NCBI GenBank assembly: GCA_964436865.1
Contig: CAYTFK010000019.1
Span: 1-44,579, forward strand
DNA length: 44,579 nt
Origin: JAXGPP01 sp964436865
GTDB lineage: Bacteria; Planctomycetota; Planctomycetia; Pirellulales; Thermoguttaceae
Direction: 5' to 3'
Of the stretch, positions 6,613 through 15,838 are shown piece after piece (positions within the stretch are counted from its first letter, which is position 1; each line of letters starts with the position of its first letter). Position numbers and translations under genes: made by a program. A model generated the notes under the pieces. That model was not told where the DNA came from. It saw only the letters and a program-made list of their open reading frames with translations, and searched no databases.

Positions 6613-7818
6613 ATGGCGCTGGAGCGCGTTGATCCCGAACTGGTCGAATTTGACGTGGCCACCGACGAGATGCTCGTCAACATGGGGCCGCAACACCCCA
6701 GCACCCACGGAGTGCTGCGGTTGGCGCTGCGGACCGACGGCGAGGTGGTTACCGAGGTGCGGCCGCATATCGGCTACCTCCACCGCTGCGCGGAGAAGAT
6801 CGGCGAGAATCTTGCGCCCCGCCAATGGATTCCGTACACCGACCGGATGGATTACCTCGCCGGGATGAACATGAATCTCGGCTGGGCGCTGACGGTCGAG
6901 AAATTGCTGGGCCTGGAAGTGCCCGAAAGGGCGAGGCACGTGCGGGCGATCATGTGCGAACTGGGCCGCATCGCGAGCCATCTCGTGGCGGCGGGTACCT
7001 ACGGGCTGGACCTGGGGAGTTTCACGCCGTTTTTGTATTGTTTTCGCGAGCGCGAGCGGATTCTCGACCTGTTTGAACTGGCCTGCGGCGCCCGGCTGAC
7101 CTACAGCTACATCACCGTAGGCGGATTGATGGCCGATCTGCCCAGCGGATGGCTCGATCGGTGCGAGGAGTTTCTCAAGCAGTTTGAACCGGTGATCGCC
7201 GAACTGCATGCCGTGCTGACCAGCAATGCGCTGTTCATCAAGCGGACCGCCGGCGTGGGAATCCTGCCCGCCGACCAGGCGGTTGACTTCGGCTGCACCG
7301 GTCCCGTGCTTCGCGGCAGCGGGGTGAAGTGGGACTTGCGCCGCGACGGCGAGCCGATCTACACGCGGATGTATGCCGATTACGACTTCGAGATCATCGC
7401 CCAGGTCGACGGCCACTACCCGCAGGACCAGGAATACCCCGCGGTTCCGCCCGAGGCCGTGCTGGGCGATAGCTGGCATCGGTTCTACGTGCGGATGATC
7501 GAGTGCGTGCAGTCGATGCGAATCATCCGCCAGGCGGCGGAGAAGTACGTTCGCTGCCCGCCGGGCACCGGGGAGCCGATCAAGCATTCGCAGAAGCTGC
7601 CCGTGGGCGAAGCGTACCTGGAGACCGAAGCGCCCAAGGGGCAGATGGGATTCATGGTGATCGGCGACGGCACGGCGGTCCCCTGGCGAGTCCGGGCACG
7701 CAGCAGCAGCTTCTGCAATCTCTCGGTGGTTTCGGAACTGTGCCGGGGATGCCTGATCGCCGACGTGCCGGCGATTGTCGGATCGCTGGATATCGTGCTG
7801 GGCGAGATCGATCGGTGA
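6613..7818 (+). CDS. nuoD: NADH-quinone oxidoreductase subunit D
   Basis: NuoD (49-kDa subunit) forms the quinone-binding cavity together with NuoB. The 401-residue protein has the family start 'MGPQHPSTHGVLRL', then 'EVRPHIGYLHRCAEKIGEN' with the conserved histidine and tyrosine near the quinone headgroup, and a C-terminal end 'GSLDIVLGEIDR'. It follows nuoC by 4 bases and is a separate gene, not fused to nuoC as in enterobacteria. Confidence 0.96.
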   Translation: MALERVDPELVEFDVATDEMLVNMGPQHPSTHGVLRLALRTDGEVVTEVRPHIGYLHRCAEKIGENLAPRQWIPYTDRMDYLAGMNMNLGWALTVEKLLGLEVPERARHVRAIMCELGRIASHLVAAGTYGLDLGSFTPFLYCFRERERILDLFELACGARLTYSYITVGGLMADLPSGWLDRCEEFLKQFEPVIAELHAVLTSNALFIKRTAGVGILPADQAVDFGCTGPVLRGSGVKWDLRRDGEPIYTRMYADYDFEIIAQVDGHYPQDQEYPAVPPEAVLGDSWHRFYVRMIECVQSMRIIRQAAEKYVRCPPGTGEPIKHSQKLPVGEAYLETEAPKGQMGFMVIGDGTAVPWRVRARSSSFCNLSVVSELCRGCLIADVPAIVGSLDIVLGEIDR

Positions 7819-7858
7819 ACGAGCAAGATCGCTGACGTTAGGCAGCAAGACGCGACTA

Positions 7859-9022
7859 ATGGAAAACTGGTTTCTTTACTTCGGCCTGCCCGAACCGATC
7901 GCCTTCACGGCGGCCGCGGCGATCGAGTGCGCCATCATCCTCACGATCGTGCTGGTGGCGGCGGCCGGGTTCACCTGGCTCGAGCGCAAGGTATCCGGAC
8001 GGATCCAGGACCGGCTCGGCCCGACGCGGGTCGGCGGCCGATTCGGCTGGCTCCAATCGCCGGCCGACGGCCTGAAGCTTTTGGGCAAGGAAGACCTGAT
8101 CCCCCGGGCGGCCGACAGCCTGCTGTTCCGATTGGCGCCGTACATCAGCTTCTGCGCGTCGTTCTGCTTGTTCATTGCGATTCCGTTCGCCGACGATTGG
8201 GTGGCCCTCCGGTTGAATGCGGCGGTGTTCTTCATTCTCGCCGTCGCCGGCCTGGAAGTGTTCGGCGTGATTCTCGGCGGCTACGCCTCGGGATCGAAGT
8301 GGTCGCTATTCGGCGCCATGCGCGAGGCGGCCCAGGTAGTGAGCTACGAGGTGCCGCTCGGACTGTGCGTGGTGATTCCGGTGATGGTGGCCGGCACGAT
8401 GGACCTGGTGGAGATCGGCAACCTGCAGTCGGGCTGGTTCACGAACTGGCTGATCTTCCACGACCCGTTCACGTTCATCACCTTCTGGATCTACGTGACC
8501 TGCGCGGTGGCGAGCGTCAACCGGGCGCCGTTCGATCTGGCCGAAGCGGAAAGTGAATTGACGGCCGGTTTCCTCACCGAGTATTCGGGCTTTCGCTGGA
8601 GCGTGTTCTTCATGGCCGAGTATGCGTCGATGAGCGCGGTGAGCCTGCTGGCCGCGGTGCTTTTCTTCGGCGGCTGGAACGGCCCGATACCCGTCAGCCA
8701 GTGGCTGGGCCTGACCGCCGACAACGGCGCGGTCGCCGCCTGGTTCGGCAATCTGCTCGGCGCGACGAACATACTGGTGAAAGGCTTCCTGGGTGTGGTG
8801 TTCATGATGTGGCTGCGCTGGACGCTGCCGCGGCTCAGGATCGACCAGGTGATGACGATCTGCCTCAAGTACTGCATTCCCCTGGCCGCGGCGATGTTTG
8901 TGGGGGCGGTGCTCTGGGCCTACGCCTTGCCCGGAGGGCTTGTGCGGGCACTCTGGTCGCCGGGCGGAGCAGCAACCGGAACGGCGATGGTGACGGTCGC
9001 CGACGAGGGAGGCCGGCCATGA
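7859..9022 (+). CDS. nuoH: NADH-quinone oxidoreductase subunit H
   Basis: NuoH is the membrane subunit that links the quinone cavity to the proton-pumping arm. The 387-residue protein has about nine hydrophobic segments and the hallmarks 'ERKVSGRIQDRLGPTRVG', 'GWLQSPADGLKLLGKED' and 'PFDLAEAESELTAGFLTEYSG' with its acidic residues. The ATG at 7859 starts a typical N-terminus; the open frame extends back into the end of nuoD but without homology. It ends in an ATGA overlap with nuoJ, which leaves no space for nuoI at its usual place. It is somewhat longer than the 325 residues of the E. coli protein, mainly in the C-terminal half. Confidence 0.95.
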   Translation: MENWFLYFGLPEPIAFTAAAAIECAIILTIVLVAAAGFTWLERKVSGRIQDRLGPTRVGGRFGWLQSPADGLKLLGKEDLIPRAADSLLFRLAPYISFCASFCLFIAIPFADDWVALRLNAAVFFILAVAGLEVFGVILGGYASGSKWSLFGAMREAAQVVSYEVPLGLCVVIPVMVAGTMDLVEIGNLQSGWFTNWLIFHDPFTFITFWIYVTCAVASVNRAPFDLAEAESELTAGFLTEYSGFRWSVFFMAEYASMSAVSLLAAVLFFGGWNGPIPVSQWLGLTADNGAVAAWFGNLLGATNILVKGFLGVVFMMWLRWTLPRLRIDQVMTICLKYCIPLAAAMFVGAVLWAYALPGGLVRALWSPGGAATGTAMVTVADEGGRP

Positions 9023-9621
9023 TCAACTGGCACTCGTTCTTCTTCCTCCTCTCCGCACTGGTCGCCTGCACATTCGCCCTGGCGGTGATCGTGTCGAGCA
9101 ATATCGTGCGGATGGCCTTTTACCTGATCATCTCGCTGGGGGCAGTCTCCGGACTGTTCTTTCTGGCGGGAGCCGATTTCGTTGGCGCGCTGCAGTTGAT
9201 GATCTATGTCGGCGGCACGCTGGTATTGCTTGTATTCGGAGTGATGCTCACCGCCCAAGGCCCGTTCGTCGCGATGCGTTTGCCGCGCGGCCAGTGGATC
9301 CTCGGCGGGATCACGGGTATCGCCCTTCTCGCCGTGCTGCTAGTCGGCGTTTCGAGCGTTCGCCAGTGGTCGGAGGTCCCAGGGGCGGCGGTTCCGCAAG
9401 CGGCCATGCCGGCCACGTCGGCCCCGCTGGGCCTGGGCCTGATGGGCGTCCGCGTCGACCGGCTCGATGAACCCAATCCACGCCTGGCGGCTGGCATGTC
9501 CGGTTATCTGCTGGCGTTTGAAATCGTCTCCGTCCACCTGCTTGTGGTCCTGATCGGCGCCGCCTTCCTCGCCCGCGCGCGGAAGTGGAAATCGGACGAA
9601 CTGGACCAGGAATCCGAGTAG
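9019..9621 (+). CDS. nuoJ: NADH-quinone oxidoreductase subunit J
   Basis: NuoJ is an antiporter-adjacent membrane subunit. The 200-residue protein has five predicted transmembrane segments. Segment 3 is the conserved 'DFVGALQLMIYVGGTLVLLVFGVML', whose helix contains the pi-bulge known to matter for coupling in complex I. The loop between segments 4 and 5 (about residues 117-158) is longer than usual and rich in alanine and proline. The start overlaps the nuoH stop by four bases. Confidence 0.94.
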   Translation: MINWHSFFFLLSALVACTFALAVIVSSNIVRMAFYLIISLGAVSGLFFLAGADFVGALQLMIYVGGTLVLLVFGVMLTAQGPFVAMRLPRGQWILGGITGIALLAVLLVGVSSVRQWSEVPGAAVPQAAMPATSAPLGLGLMGVRVDRLDEPNPRLAAGMSGYLLAFEIVSVHLLVVLIGAAFLARARKWKSDELDQESE

Positions 9622-9661
9622 CCCGTTCTGCCTTTGCCATTCGTTATCGAGCTTCCCTGCC

Positions 9662-10003
9662 ATGTCGTTGCTTACTGAACCCGTTGGACTCGAGCACTAC
9701 CTGGTGGTGGGCGCGATCCTGTTCGTCACCGGCGTGGTCTGCATGGCGACGAAGCGGAACGTGCTGGGCGTGCTGATGGGAATTGAACTGGTGCTCAACG
9801 GAGCGAACGTCAACTTCGTGGCCTTCGGCAGCGAGCACCTTCGCGGAGGCGCGAGCGGGATCGGCCTGGACGGACAGTTGATCGCCCTGTTCGTGATCGT
9901 GCTGGCGGCGGCCGAGGCGGCGGTGGCGCTGGCCATCGCCTTGAGTTACTACAACAGCCACGCGACGATCGACGTGGACAAAGCCGACGAGTTGAAAGGC
10001 TAA
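9662..10003 (+). CDS. nuoK: NADH-quinone oxidoreductase subunit K
   Basis: NuoK is a three-helix MrpC-like subunit of the pumping arm. In this 113-residue protein the two conserved buried glutamates of the family appear as Glu42 ('GIELVLNGANVNFVAF') and Glu85 ('LAAAEAAVALAIAL'). It lies 40 bases after nuoJ, and its TAA stop shares a base with the ATG of nuoL. Confidence 0.96.
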   Translation: MSLLTEPVGLEHYLVVGAILFVTGVVCMATKRNVLGVLMGIELVLNGANVNFVAFGSEHLRGGASGIGLDGQLIALFVIVLAAAEAAVALAIALSYYNSHATIDVDKADELKG

Positions 10004-12318
10004 TGGATCTCGCCGAACTCCTGCCGCTGTTACTGGGACTGGCCTGGCTTCTGCCGCTGGTTTCCTTTGCGCTGATCGTGCTGGTCGGCCCGCGGTTGGG
10101 CCATCATGGGCGCGGCGCTGCCTGGATAGCCACGGGAGCGATCGTAAGCGGTTTCGTCCTGTCGACTGTCGCGCTTGGACTGTGGTTGGCGGAACACCCG
10201 GTCGCGGCCGCGTCACACGGCGAGCACGCCGCACACAGCATGACGGAAGTCGCAGCGATCACCGGCGACTGGTACACGCTGGCTCAACTGGGGTCGATGC
10301 GGCTCTCGATCGGCTACCATATCGATGCGTTGACTCTGGCCATGTTCTTCATGGTCACTCTGGTGGCCTCGTGCATCCATGTCTACTCGATGGGTTACAT
10401 GCACGAGGAATTGCACGATGTGACTGATGCGCTCGTGCTCATGTCGACAGGCCAGCCGCTCAAGCGACGGGGCCGCTTTCACCGCTTCTTCCAGTACCTG
10501 TCGCTGTTCTGCTTCAGCATGCTGGGCCTGGTGATCGCGGGCAACGTGTTCATGGTCTTCGCCTTCTGGGAACTGGTGGGAATCTGCTCCTACTTCCTCA
10601 TCGGCTTCTACCACGAGCGGCAGAGTGCCTCGAATGCGGCCAACAAGGCGTTCATCGTCAACCGGGTAGGGGATTTCGGTTTCATCATCGGACTGATGGC
10701 CCTGTGGGGCGGCCTGGGGACGTTCGCCTTCGACGAGATCTTTGCCCAGGTGCGTCCCGGCCCGAGCCACGAACTGGTCGTGCCCGACGGCATGGTCCGG
10801 CTGGCCGCCCGCGAGCAGGCCGAGGAGATCTACCGCACTACGCCCGACCCTGAGGCGGCCGAAGCGGCGGTCAGGGCGGCCCTGCCCGGCTGGCGCACTG
10901 AGGGTTACGGTTATGGCCTGCTGGTGATCGCGGGGCTGGGCATCTTCTGCGGCTGCGTCGGGAAGAGCGCGCAGTTCCCGCTGCATGTCTGGTTGCCCGA
11001 CGCCATGGAAGGCCCGACACCGGTCAGCGCGCTGATTCATGCCGCAACGATGGTCGCCGCGGGCGTGTATCTCGTCGGCCGGGCTTACCCGATCTTCACC
11101 GCCGAAGTGCTGATCTTCATCGCCGTCGTGGGCGCGATCACCCTCTTTATCGCGGCGACGATCGCCATCACCGCCACCGACATCAAACGGGTGCTGGCCT
11201 ACTCGACCGTCAGCCAGCTTGGCTACATGATGCTGGCCCTGGGCCTGGGCGGCTGGGTGGCAGGGTTGTTCCACTTGCTGACCCACGCATTTTTCAAGTC
11301 GCTGTTGTTCCTCTGCTCGGGATCGGTGATTCACGCCACGGGCACCAACGAAATGCCGCTCATGGGCGGGCTGCGCAAGAAGATGCCCTGGACAGCCACC
11401 ACGATGCTCATCGGCTGCCTGGCGATTTCCGGCGCCGGCGTGCCCCTCCTGATTGGCCTGAGCGGGTACTACTCGAAAGACGCGATCCTGGCCCAGGCGT
11501 TTTCGTTCCGCAGCCATGTGCCGGCCGTGGGCTGGCTGTTCTTCGTCGCGGCGGGCGGGGCGGCGATCACAGCGTTTTACATGTTCCGGCTGTGGTTCCT
11601 GACGTTCGCCGGTCAGCCGCGCGATGAGCATATCTACGCCCATGCCCACGAATCGCCCCGCGTGATGACCATTCCGCTCGTGATCCTGGCGGTGATGGCA
11701 GTGATCGCGGGCTGGACGATCCCTGGAATTCAACTCGGCTTGCCGACGCTGCTGGAACAGGCCCGGCCGCTGGGCACGATCGAGGGATTGCCCGGAGGAG
11801 CCTGGTGGCCGACGCTCGCGATTCCGGCGGAGAGCCTGTCGCACGAGCCGCACCTGCACCACCTGGTGTCGATCATCGCCTTCACGGTGGCCCTGGTGGG
11901 TTTTTTGGTGGCGATGGCCTACTACGGCCTGCGGCTGCTCAACCCAGAGACGGCGCGGCGGAGGTTCCTGCCGATCCACTACTGGCTGTGGAACAAGTGG
12001 TTCTTCGACCAGATGTATCACTATGGGCTGGTGATGCCCGTATTGGCGATCTCGAAGATGGTGGCCGAGTTCGACCGCCGCGGGATCGATGCAGTGGTGG
12101 ATGGTTCAGCGAGGTTGATGCGAGGAGTGTCGCTGGTGGACGACCTCTTCGACCGGGTGTTCGTCGACGGAGCCGTGAATCTGATCGGCCGCGCCACCCA
12201 TGCGGCCGGCGTGCGGCTGCGCTCGGTTCAGACGGGCCGGCTCCGTCAGTATGTCATGTTTCTCGCCGTCGGCACGGTGGCTTTGTTTGTTCTGATAAGT
12301 CTGTACTGGGGATGGTAG
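10003..12318 (+). CDS. nuoL: NADH-quinone oxidoreductase subunit L (distal antiporter-like subunit)
   Basis: NuoL is the outermost proton-pumping subunit, with a long lateral helix. The 771-residue protein has the antiporter core. Conserved charged residues are Glu190 in 'FAFWELVGICSYFLIGFYH', Lys321 in 'GKSAQFPLHVWLPDAMEGPTPVSALIHAATM', and the lysine in 'DIKRVLAYSTVSQLGYMM'. The end has the lateral-helix region and a last transmembrane anchor ('FLAVGTVALFVLISLYW'). It is about 150 residues longer than the E. coli protein. Visible extra segments are a basic loop at 150-160 and a hydrophilic insert at about 250-300. Confidence 0.95.
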   Translation: MDLAELLPLLLGLAWLLPLVSFALIVLVGPRLGHHGRGAAWIATGAIVSGFVLSTVALGLWLAEHPVAAASHGEHAAHSMTEVAAITGDWYTLAQLGSMRLSIGYHIDALTLAMFFMVTLVASCIHVYSMGYMHEELHDVTDALVLMSTGQPLKRRGRFHRFFQYLSLFCFSMLGLVIAGNVFMVFAFWELVGICSYFLIGFYHERQSASNAANKAFIVNRVGDFGFIIGLMALWGGLGTFAFDEIFAQVRPGPSHELVVPDGMVRLAAREQAEEIYRTTPDPEAAEAAVRAALPGWRTEGYGYGLLVIAGLGIFCGCVGKSAQFPLHVWLPDAMEGPTPVSALIHAATMVAAGVYLVGRAYPIFTAEVLIFIAVVGAITLFIAATIAITATDIKRVLAYSTVSQLGYMMLALGLGGWVAGLFHLLTHAFFKSLLFLCSGSVIHATGTNEMPLMGGLRKKMPWTATTMLIGCLAISGAGVPLLIGLSGYYSKDAILAQAFSFRSHVPAVGWLFFVAAGGAAITAFYMFRLWFLTFAGQPRDEHIYAHAHESPRVMTIPLVILAVMAVIAGWTIPGIQLGLPTLLEQARPLGTIEGLPGGAWWPTLAIPAESLSHEPHLHHLVSIIAFTVALVGFLVAMAYYGLRLLNPETARRRFLPIHYWLWNKWFFDQMYHYGLVMPVLAISKMVAEFDRRGIDAVVDGSARLMRGVSLVDDLFDRVFVDGAVNLIGRATHAAGVRLRSVQTGRLRQYVMFLAVGTVALFVLISLYWGW

Positions 12319-12382
12319 CGCGATCCGCACGCCGTTTGATTGTTGAGTCTTCGTCCTTCGGCATTTGAGTGAAGCACCGGTC

Positions 12383-14143
12383 ATGACCTTCTCCCGCCCT
12401 GAAATCATCCTCAGCCTGATCATATTCCTGCCCGCGCTGGGAGCGCTAGCGATCGCCTTCCTGCCGCGGCGGCAGGAGGAACTGCTCAAGCGGACCGCCT
12501 TCCTCGTCACCGTGCTGGTGTTTCTGCTCACAGCCTGGGTTGCCCTGCCGTCGACCGACCAGCCGATGGGTGAGACGTCGCGGTTTGTCATCGGCCTGGG
12601 AGAGATGCAGCAGGCGTTCAGCCTCCCCTGGATCCCGTCGTTCAACATCTACTACGCGCTGGGAATCGACGGCATCAGCCTGCCGCTGGTCGTGCTGACA
12701 TCGTTCATCAGCATGCTCGCCATGTGGGCGAGCTGGTCGATCGACAAGCACGTGAAGGCCTACACGATCCTTTTCCTGCTGCTGGAGACAGGGATGCTGG
12801 GCGTCTTCCTGGCGCTCGACTTCTTCCTGTTCTACGTGTTCTGGGAAGTGATGCTCCTGCCGATGTATTTCCTCATCGGCGTGTGGGGCGGGCCGCGGCG
12901 CGAGTACGCGGCGATCAAGTTCTTCCTGTTCACGCTGGTCGGCAGCGTGCTGATGCTGGTGGCCATCCTGATGCTGTACTTCAACAGCGACCTGACCCAG
13001 CTCAGCCCCCAGCAACTGGAGGCGTCGCACCTCCACGCGGCCGCGATTCTCGACGCCCAGAACGCCGAGCCGCCCGTGCACACCTTCAATCTGCTCGCAT
13101 TGGCCGAAATGGGGCAGTTGCCCGAATCGCCTTTTGATGGCCAGATTTGGGGGCGATCGGTCCAGTGGTGGGCGTTTCTGCTGCTGCTGTTCGGCTTCCT
13201 GATCAAAGTGCCGTCGGTGCCGGTGCACACGTGGCTGCCCGACGCCCATGTCGAGGCGCCGACGCCGATCTCGATGATCCTGGCCGGGGTGCTGCTGAAG
13301 ATGGGAGGCTACGGTATCATCCGCATCTGCTACCCGATTTGCCCCGCTGCGGCCTACGAGCTGGCCTGGCTGGTCGTGGGCCTGGGCCTGGTGAGCATGC
13401 TCTACGGAGCCTTCGCCGCGCTGGCTCAGAGGGACTTCAAACGTCTGGTTGCTTACAGCTCGGTGAGCCACATGGGCTACGTCGTGCTGGGAATCGGTGT
13501 GTGGACGATCGGCAGCGGCGGGATCATGACCGCCGATTACTGGAAATGGGGCATGAACGGCGCGATGTTCCAGATGATCGCCCACGGCATCAGTTCGCCG
13601 GGCATGTTCTTTCTCGTGGGCGTGGTTTACGAACGGGTGCACCACCGCGATCTGGACAAGTTCGGCGGCCTGTTCGGCCGCATGCCGGTCTACAGCGCCC
13701 TGGCAATCGGCATTTTCTTCGCCGGTCTGGGTCTGCCGGGGCTGTGCGGTTTCATCGGTGAAGTGTTTGTGGTCCTGTCGGTCTGGAACTACAACACGGT
13801 ACTGGCGGCGGTCGCCGCATCGGTGGTGATTCTCACTGCCGGATACATCCTCTGGACGCTGCAACGGGTGTACCTGGGCCCAGAGTATCGCGGTCCCCAC
13901 GGCGAGGCGCTCACGCCGCTCACGCGCCGCGAGTTTGGCATCGCCGCACCGCTGTTGGCCCTCGCTATCGTGCTCGGCGTATATCCGCAGGCATTGCTCA
14001 ACTACATGGCTCCCAGTGTGAACCGGACGGTGGATCGGCTGGCGGTCTGGATGGAGGATCAGCGGAAGGCCGGAACGCTCGAGACGGCAGCAACCGCTCC
14101 CCTGCCGACGTTTGCCCTGGATGAGGAAACCCCGTCGCCGTGA
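12383..14143 (+). CDS. nuoM: NADH-quinone oxidoreductase subunit M
   Basis: NuoM is the middle antiporter-like subunit. The 586-residue protein carries Glu155 in 'FYVFWEVMLLPMYFLIG', Lys275 in 'LIKVPSVPVHTWLPDAHVEAPTPISMILAGVLLKMGGYG', and 'DFKRLVAYSSVSHMGYVVLG'. Residues 202-256 are an extra hydrophilic stretch between helices that is absent from the E. coli protein. The start is uncertain: a TTG at 12365 in the same frame would add six residues, and neither site has a strong ribosome binding site. The stop overlaps the nuoN start. Confidence 0.94.
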   Translation: MTFSRPEIILSLIIFLPALGALAIAFLPRRQEELLKRTAFLVTVLVFLLTAWVALPSTDQPMGETSRFVIGLGEMQQAFSLPWIPSFNIYYALGIDGISLPLVVLTSFISMLAMWASWSIDKHVKAYTILFLLLETGMLGVFLALDFFLFYVFWEVMLLPMYFLIGVWGGPRREYAAIKFFLFTLVGSVLMLVAILMLYFNSDLTQLSPQQLEASHLHAAAILDAQNAEPPVHTFNLLALAEMGQLPESPFDGQIWGRSVQWWAFLLLLFGFLIKVPSVPVHTWLPDAHVEAPTPISMILAGVLLKMGGYGIIRICYPICPAAAYELAWLVVGLGLVSMLYGAFAALAQRDFKRLVAYSSVSHMGYVVLGIGVWTIGSGGIMTADYWKWGMNGAMFQMIAHGISSPGMFFLVGVVYERVHHRDLDKFGGLFGRMPVYSALAIGIFFAGLGLPGLCGFIGEVFVVLSVWNYNTVLAAVAASVVILTAGYILWTLQRVYLGPEYRGPHGEALTPLTRREFGIAAPLLALAIVLGVYPQALLNYMAPSVNRTVDRLAVWMEDQRKAGTLETAATAPLPTFALDEETPSP

Positions 14144-15834
14144 ACTTCTACGAACTGGTTCAATACGTCCTCGACGACACACTCGGGCAGTCGCTGCGGC
14201 TGTTCCGACCGGAGCTGACACTGGCGGCGACGATCGTCGCGCTGCTGCTGTCAAGCATGCTCTTGCGGCGATGGAAGAGCGGGTCGTTCTATGTGACGGT
14301 AGTCGGACTGGCCGCGGCCCTGTACTTCGCCGCACCCTGGGTTTATCTCCAACCCGGGGTGATGGCCCGGCCGGTGCCGATCTTCACCGGCATGCTGGTA
14401 TTCGATCCCTTCGCGGTCTACATGCGCGGGCTGCTGCTGTTCTTTGCGCTGCTGTTCACAACATTGACCCAAGCGTCGGGCATGCCCCGCCGCGAGGACG
14501 CCGCCGAGTTCTACGTGCTCATCCTGGGAGCGACGCTCGGCATGTGCCTGATGGTTTCCGCCAATCACATGCTGACGGTCTTCCTCGGGTTCGAAATGGC
14601 GAGCGTGCCCGGCTACGTGCTTGCCGGCATGCTCCGTTCGCGCCGCCGCAGCAGCGAGGCGGCGCTGAAGTTCGCCGTCTTCGGAGCGGGGGCGGCGGGG
14701 ATCATGCTGTACGGCATCAGCCTGCTGGTCGGCGCCCTTGGATCGGCCCACCTGCCGACCATGGCCGCCCAACTGGCCGACGTATTCGAATCGGGCAGCC
14801 GTGAGCGGCATACCGTTCTCGTGCTGGGCGGGCTGATGGTGATGGTCGGACTGGCATTCAAGATTTCGGCCGTACCGTTCCATTTCTGGACACCGGACGT
14901 GTTTGAAGGGGCCACCGCCGAAGTCGCTGCTTTCCTCTCGGTCGCCTCGAAGGCCGCCGCATTGGCTCTGCTTGTACGTCTGGCGATCGGTTTCGGCCAT
15001 GTTGAGCCGACGGTCCCCGCCGGCCTGCCGGCACCGATTGCGCTGGTCGCGTCCGAAGCGAATCAGGAGCCGGCGGGACCGCTGTCGATGGTCGCATCGC
15101 GAGCGACGCTCGCCAGCGATTCGCTGGCCGACGCACGGCGGCTCATCGTCGGGCTCGTCGTGCTTCTGTCTGCGATCACCTGCACCTTTGGCAACCTGGC
15201 GGCGTATGGTCAGACCAATATCAAGCGGCTACTGGCCTACTCGACCATCGCCCACGCAGGCTACATGATGATGCCGGTGGCCGCGGCCGTCGCACTCGCC
15301 GGAGAGGACGCCGCCCGAGCGCGCGGCGCAGTCGCGTCGCTGGCTTTCTATCTGGGCGTGTACCTGTTCATGAATCTCGGTGCTTTCGCGCTGGCCGCAT
15401 TCCTGCGAAATGCGGTGGGGTCGGAACAGATTGACGACTACGCCGGATTGGTCCGCCGCAGTCCCGGCTTGGTGGTCTGCGCCGGCGTGATCTTCTTCAG
15501 CCTGATCGGCATGCCGCCGCTGGCCGGTTTCGCCGCCAAGTTCACGATCTTCGCCGCGCTGTTCGACGCCTACCGTGTGACCTCCGGGGGCTATCTCCTG
15601 GTGCTGCTTTTCATCGGGGCTGCAAACACGGTGCTGAGCCTGTTCTACTATCTGCGGGTGTTGAAAGTCATGACGCTCTCGCCGGAACCCGAGCGCGGCC
15701 TGCCCCGAATCAGCTTGTCCTCGGTGCCGGGGGCCTATTGCCTGCTGGTCTCGCTGCCGCTGGTCGTGCTTGGGGTGTGGTGGGACGGACTGATTGTCTG
15801 GGCCGGTCAGGCGGCCCGACTGCTGCTGTATTGA
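14140..15834 (+). CDS. nuoN: NADH-quinone oxidoreductase subunit N
   Basis: NuoN is the antiporter-like subunit nearest the hydrophilic arm. The 564-residue protein has the conserved Glu152 ('FLGFEMASVPGYVLAG'), Lys241 ('LAFKISAVPFHFWTPDVFEGA') and 'NIKRLLAYSTIAHAGYMM'. A hydrophilic insert at about residues 285-335 separates two helices. Translation begins at a GTG that overlaps the nuoM stop (GTGA). It is the last recognisable complex I gene in the run and is followed after 4 bases by a small gene. Confidence 0.94.
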   Translation: MNFYELVQYVLDDTLGQSLRLFRPELTLAATIVALLLSSMLLRRWKSGSFYVTVVGLAAALYFAAPWVYLQPGVMARPVPIFTGMLVFDPFAVYMRGLLLFFALLFTTLTQASGMPRREDAAEFYVLILGATLGMCLMVSANHMLTVFLGFEMASVPGYVLAGMLRSRRRSSEAALKFAVFGAGAAGIMLYGISLLVGALGSAHLPTMAAQLADVFESGSRERHTVLVLGGLMVMVGLAFKISAVPFHFWTPDVFEGATAEVAAFLSVASKAAALALLVRLAIGFGHVEPTVPAGLPAPIALVASEANQEPAGPLSMVASRATLASDSLADARRLIVGLVVLLSAITCTFGNLAAYGQTNIKRLLAYSTIAHAGYMMMPVAAAVALAGEDAARARGAVASLAFYLGVYLFMNLGAFALAAFLRNAVGSEQIDDYAGLVRRSPGLVVCAGVIFFSLIGMPPLAGFAAKFTIFAALFDAYRVTSGGYLLVLLFIGAANTVLSLFYYLRVLKVMTLSPEPERGLPRISLSSVPGAYCLLVSLPLVVLGVWWDGLIVWAGQAARLLLY

Positions 15835-15838
15835 TACT

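Noticed and set aside
10213..12021. Long (602 codon) minus-strand open frame opposite nuoL
   Set aside because: High GC content opens antisense frames; the protein is rich in His, Arg and Gln with no domain, and nuoL on the other strand is certain.
12446..14335. 629-codon minus-strand open frame opposite nuoM
   Set aside because: Same artefact as opposite nuoL; low-complexity His/Gln/Arg composition and no motif.
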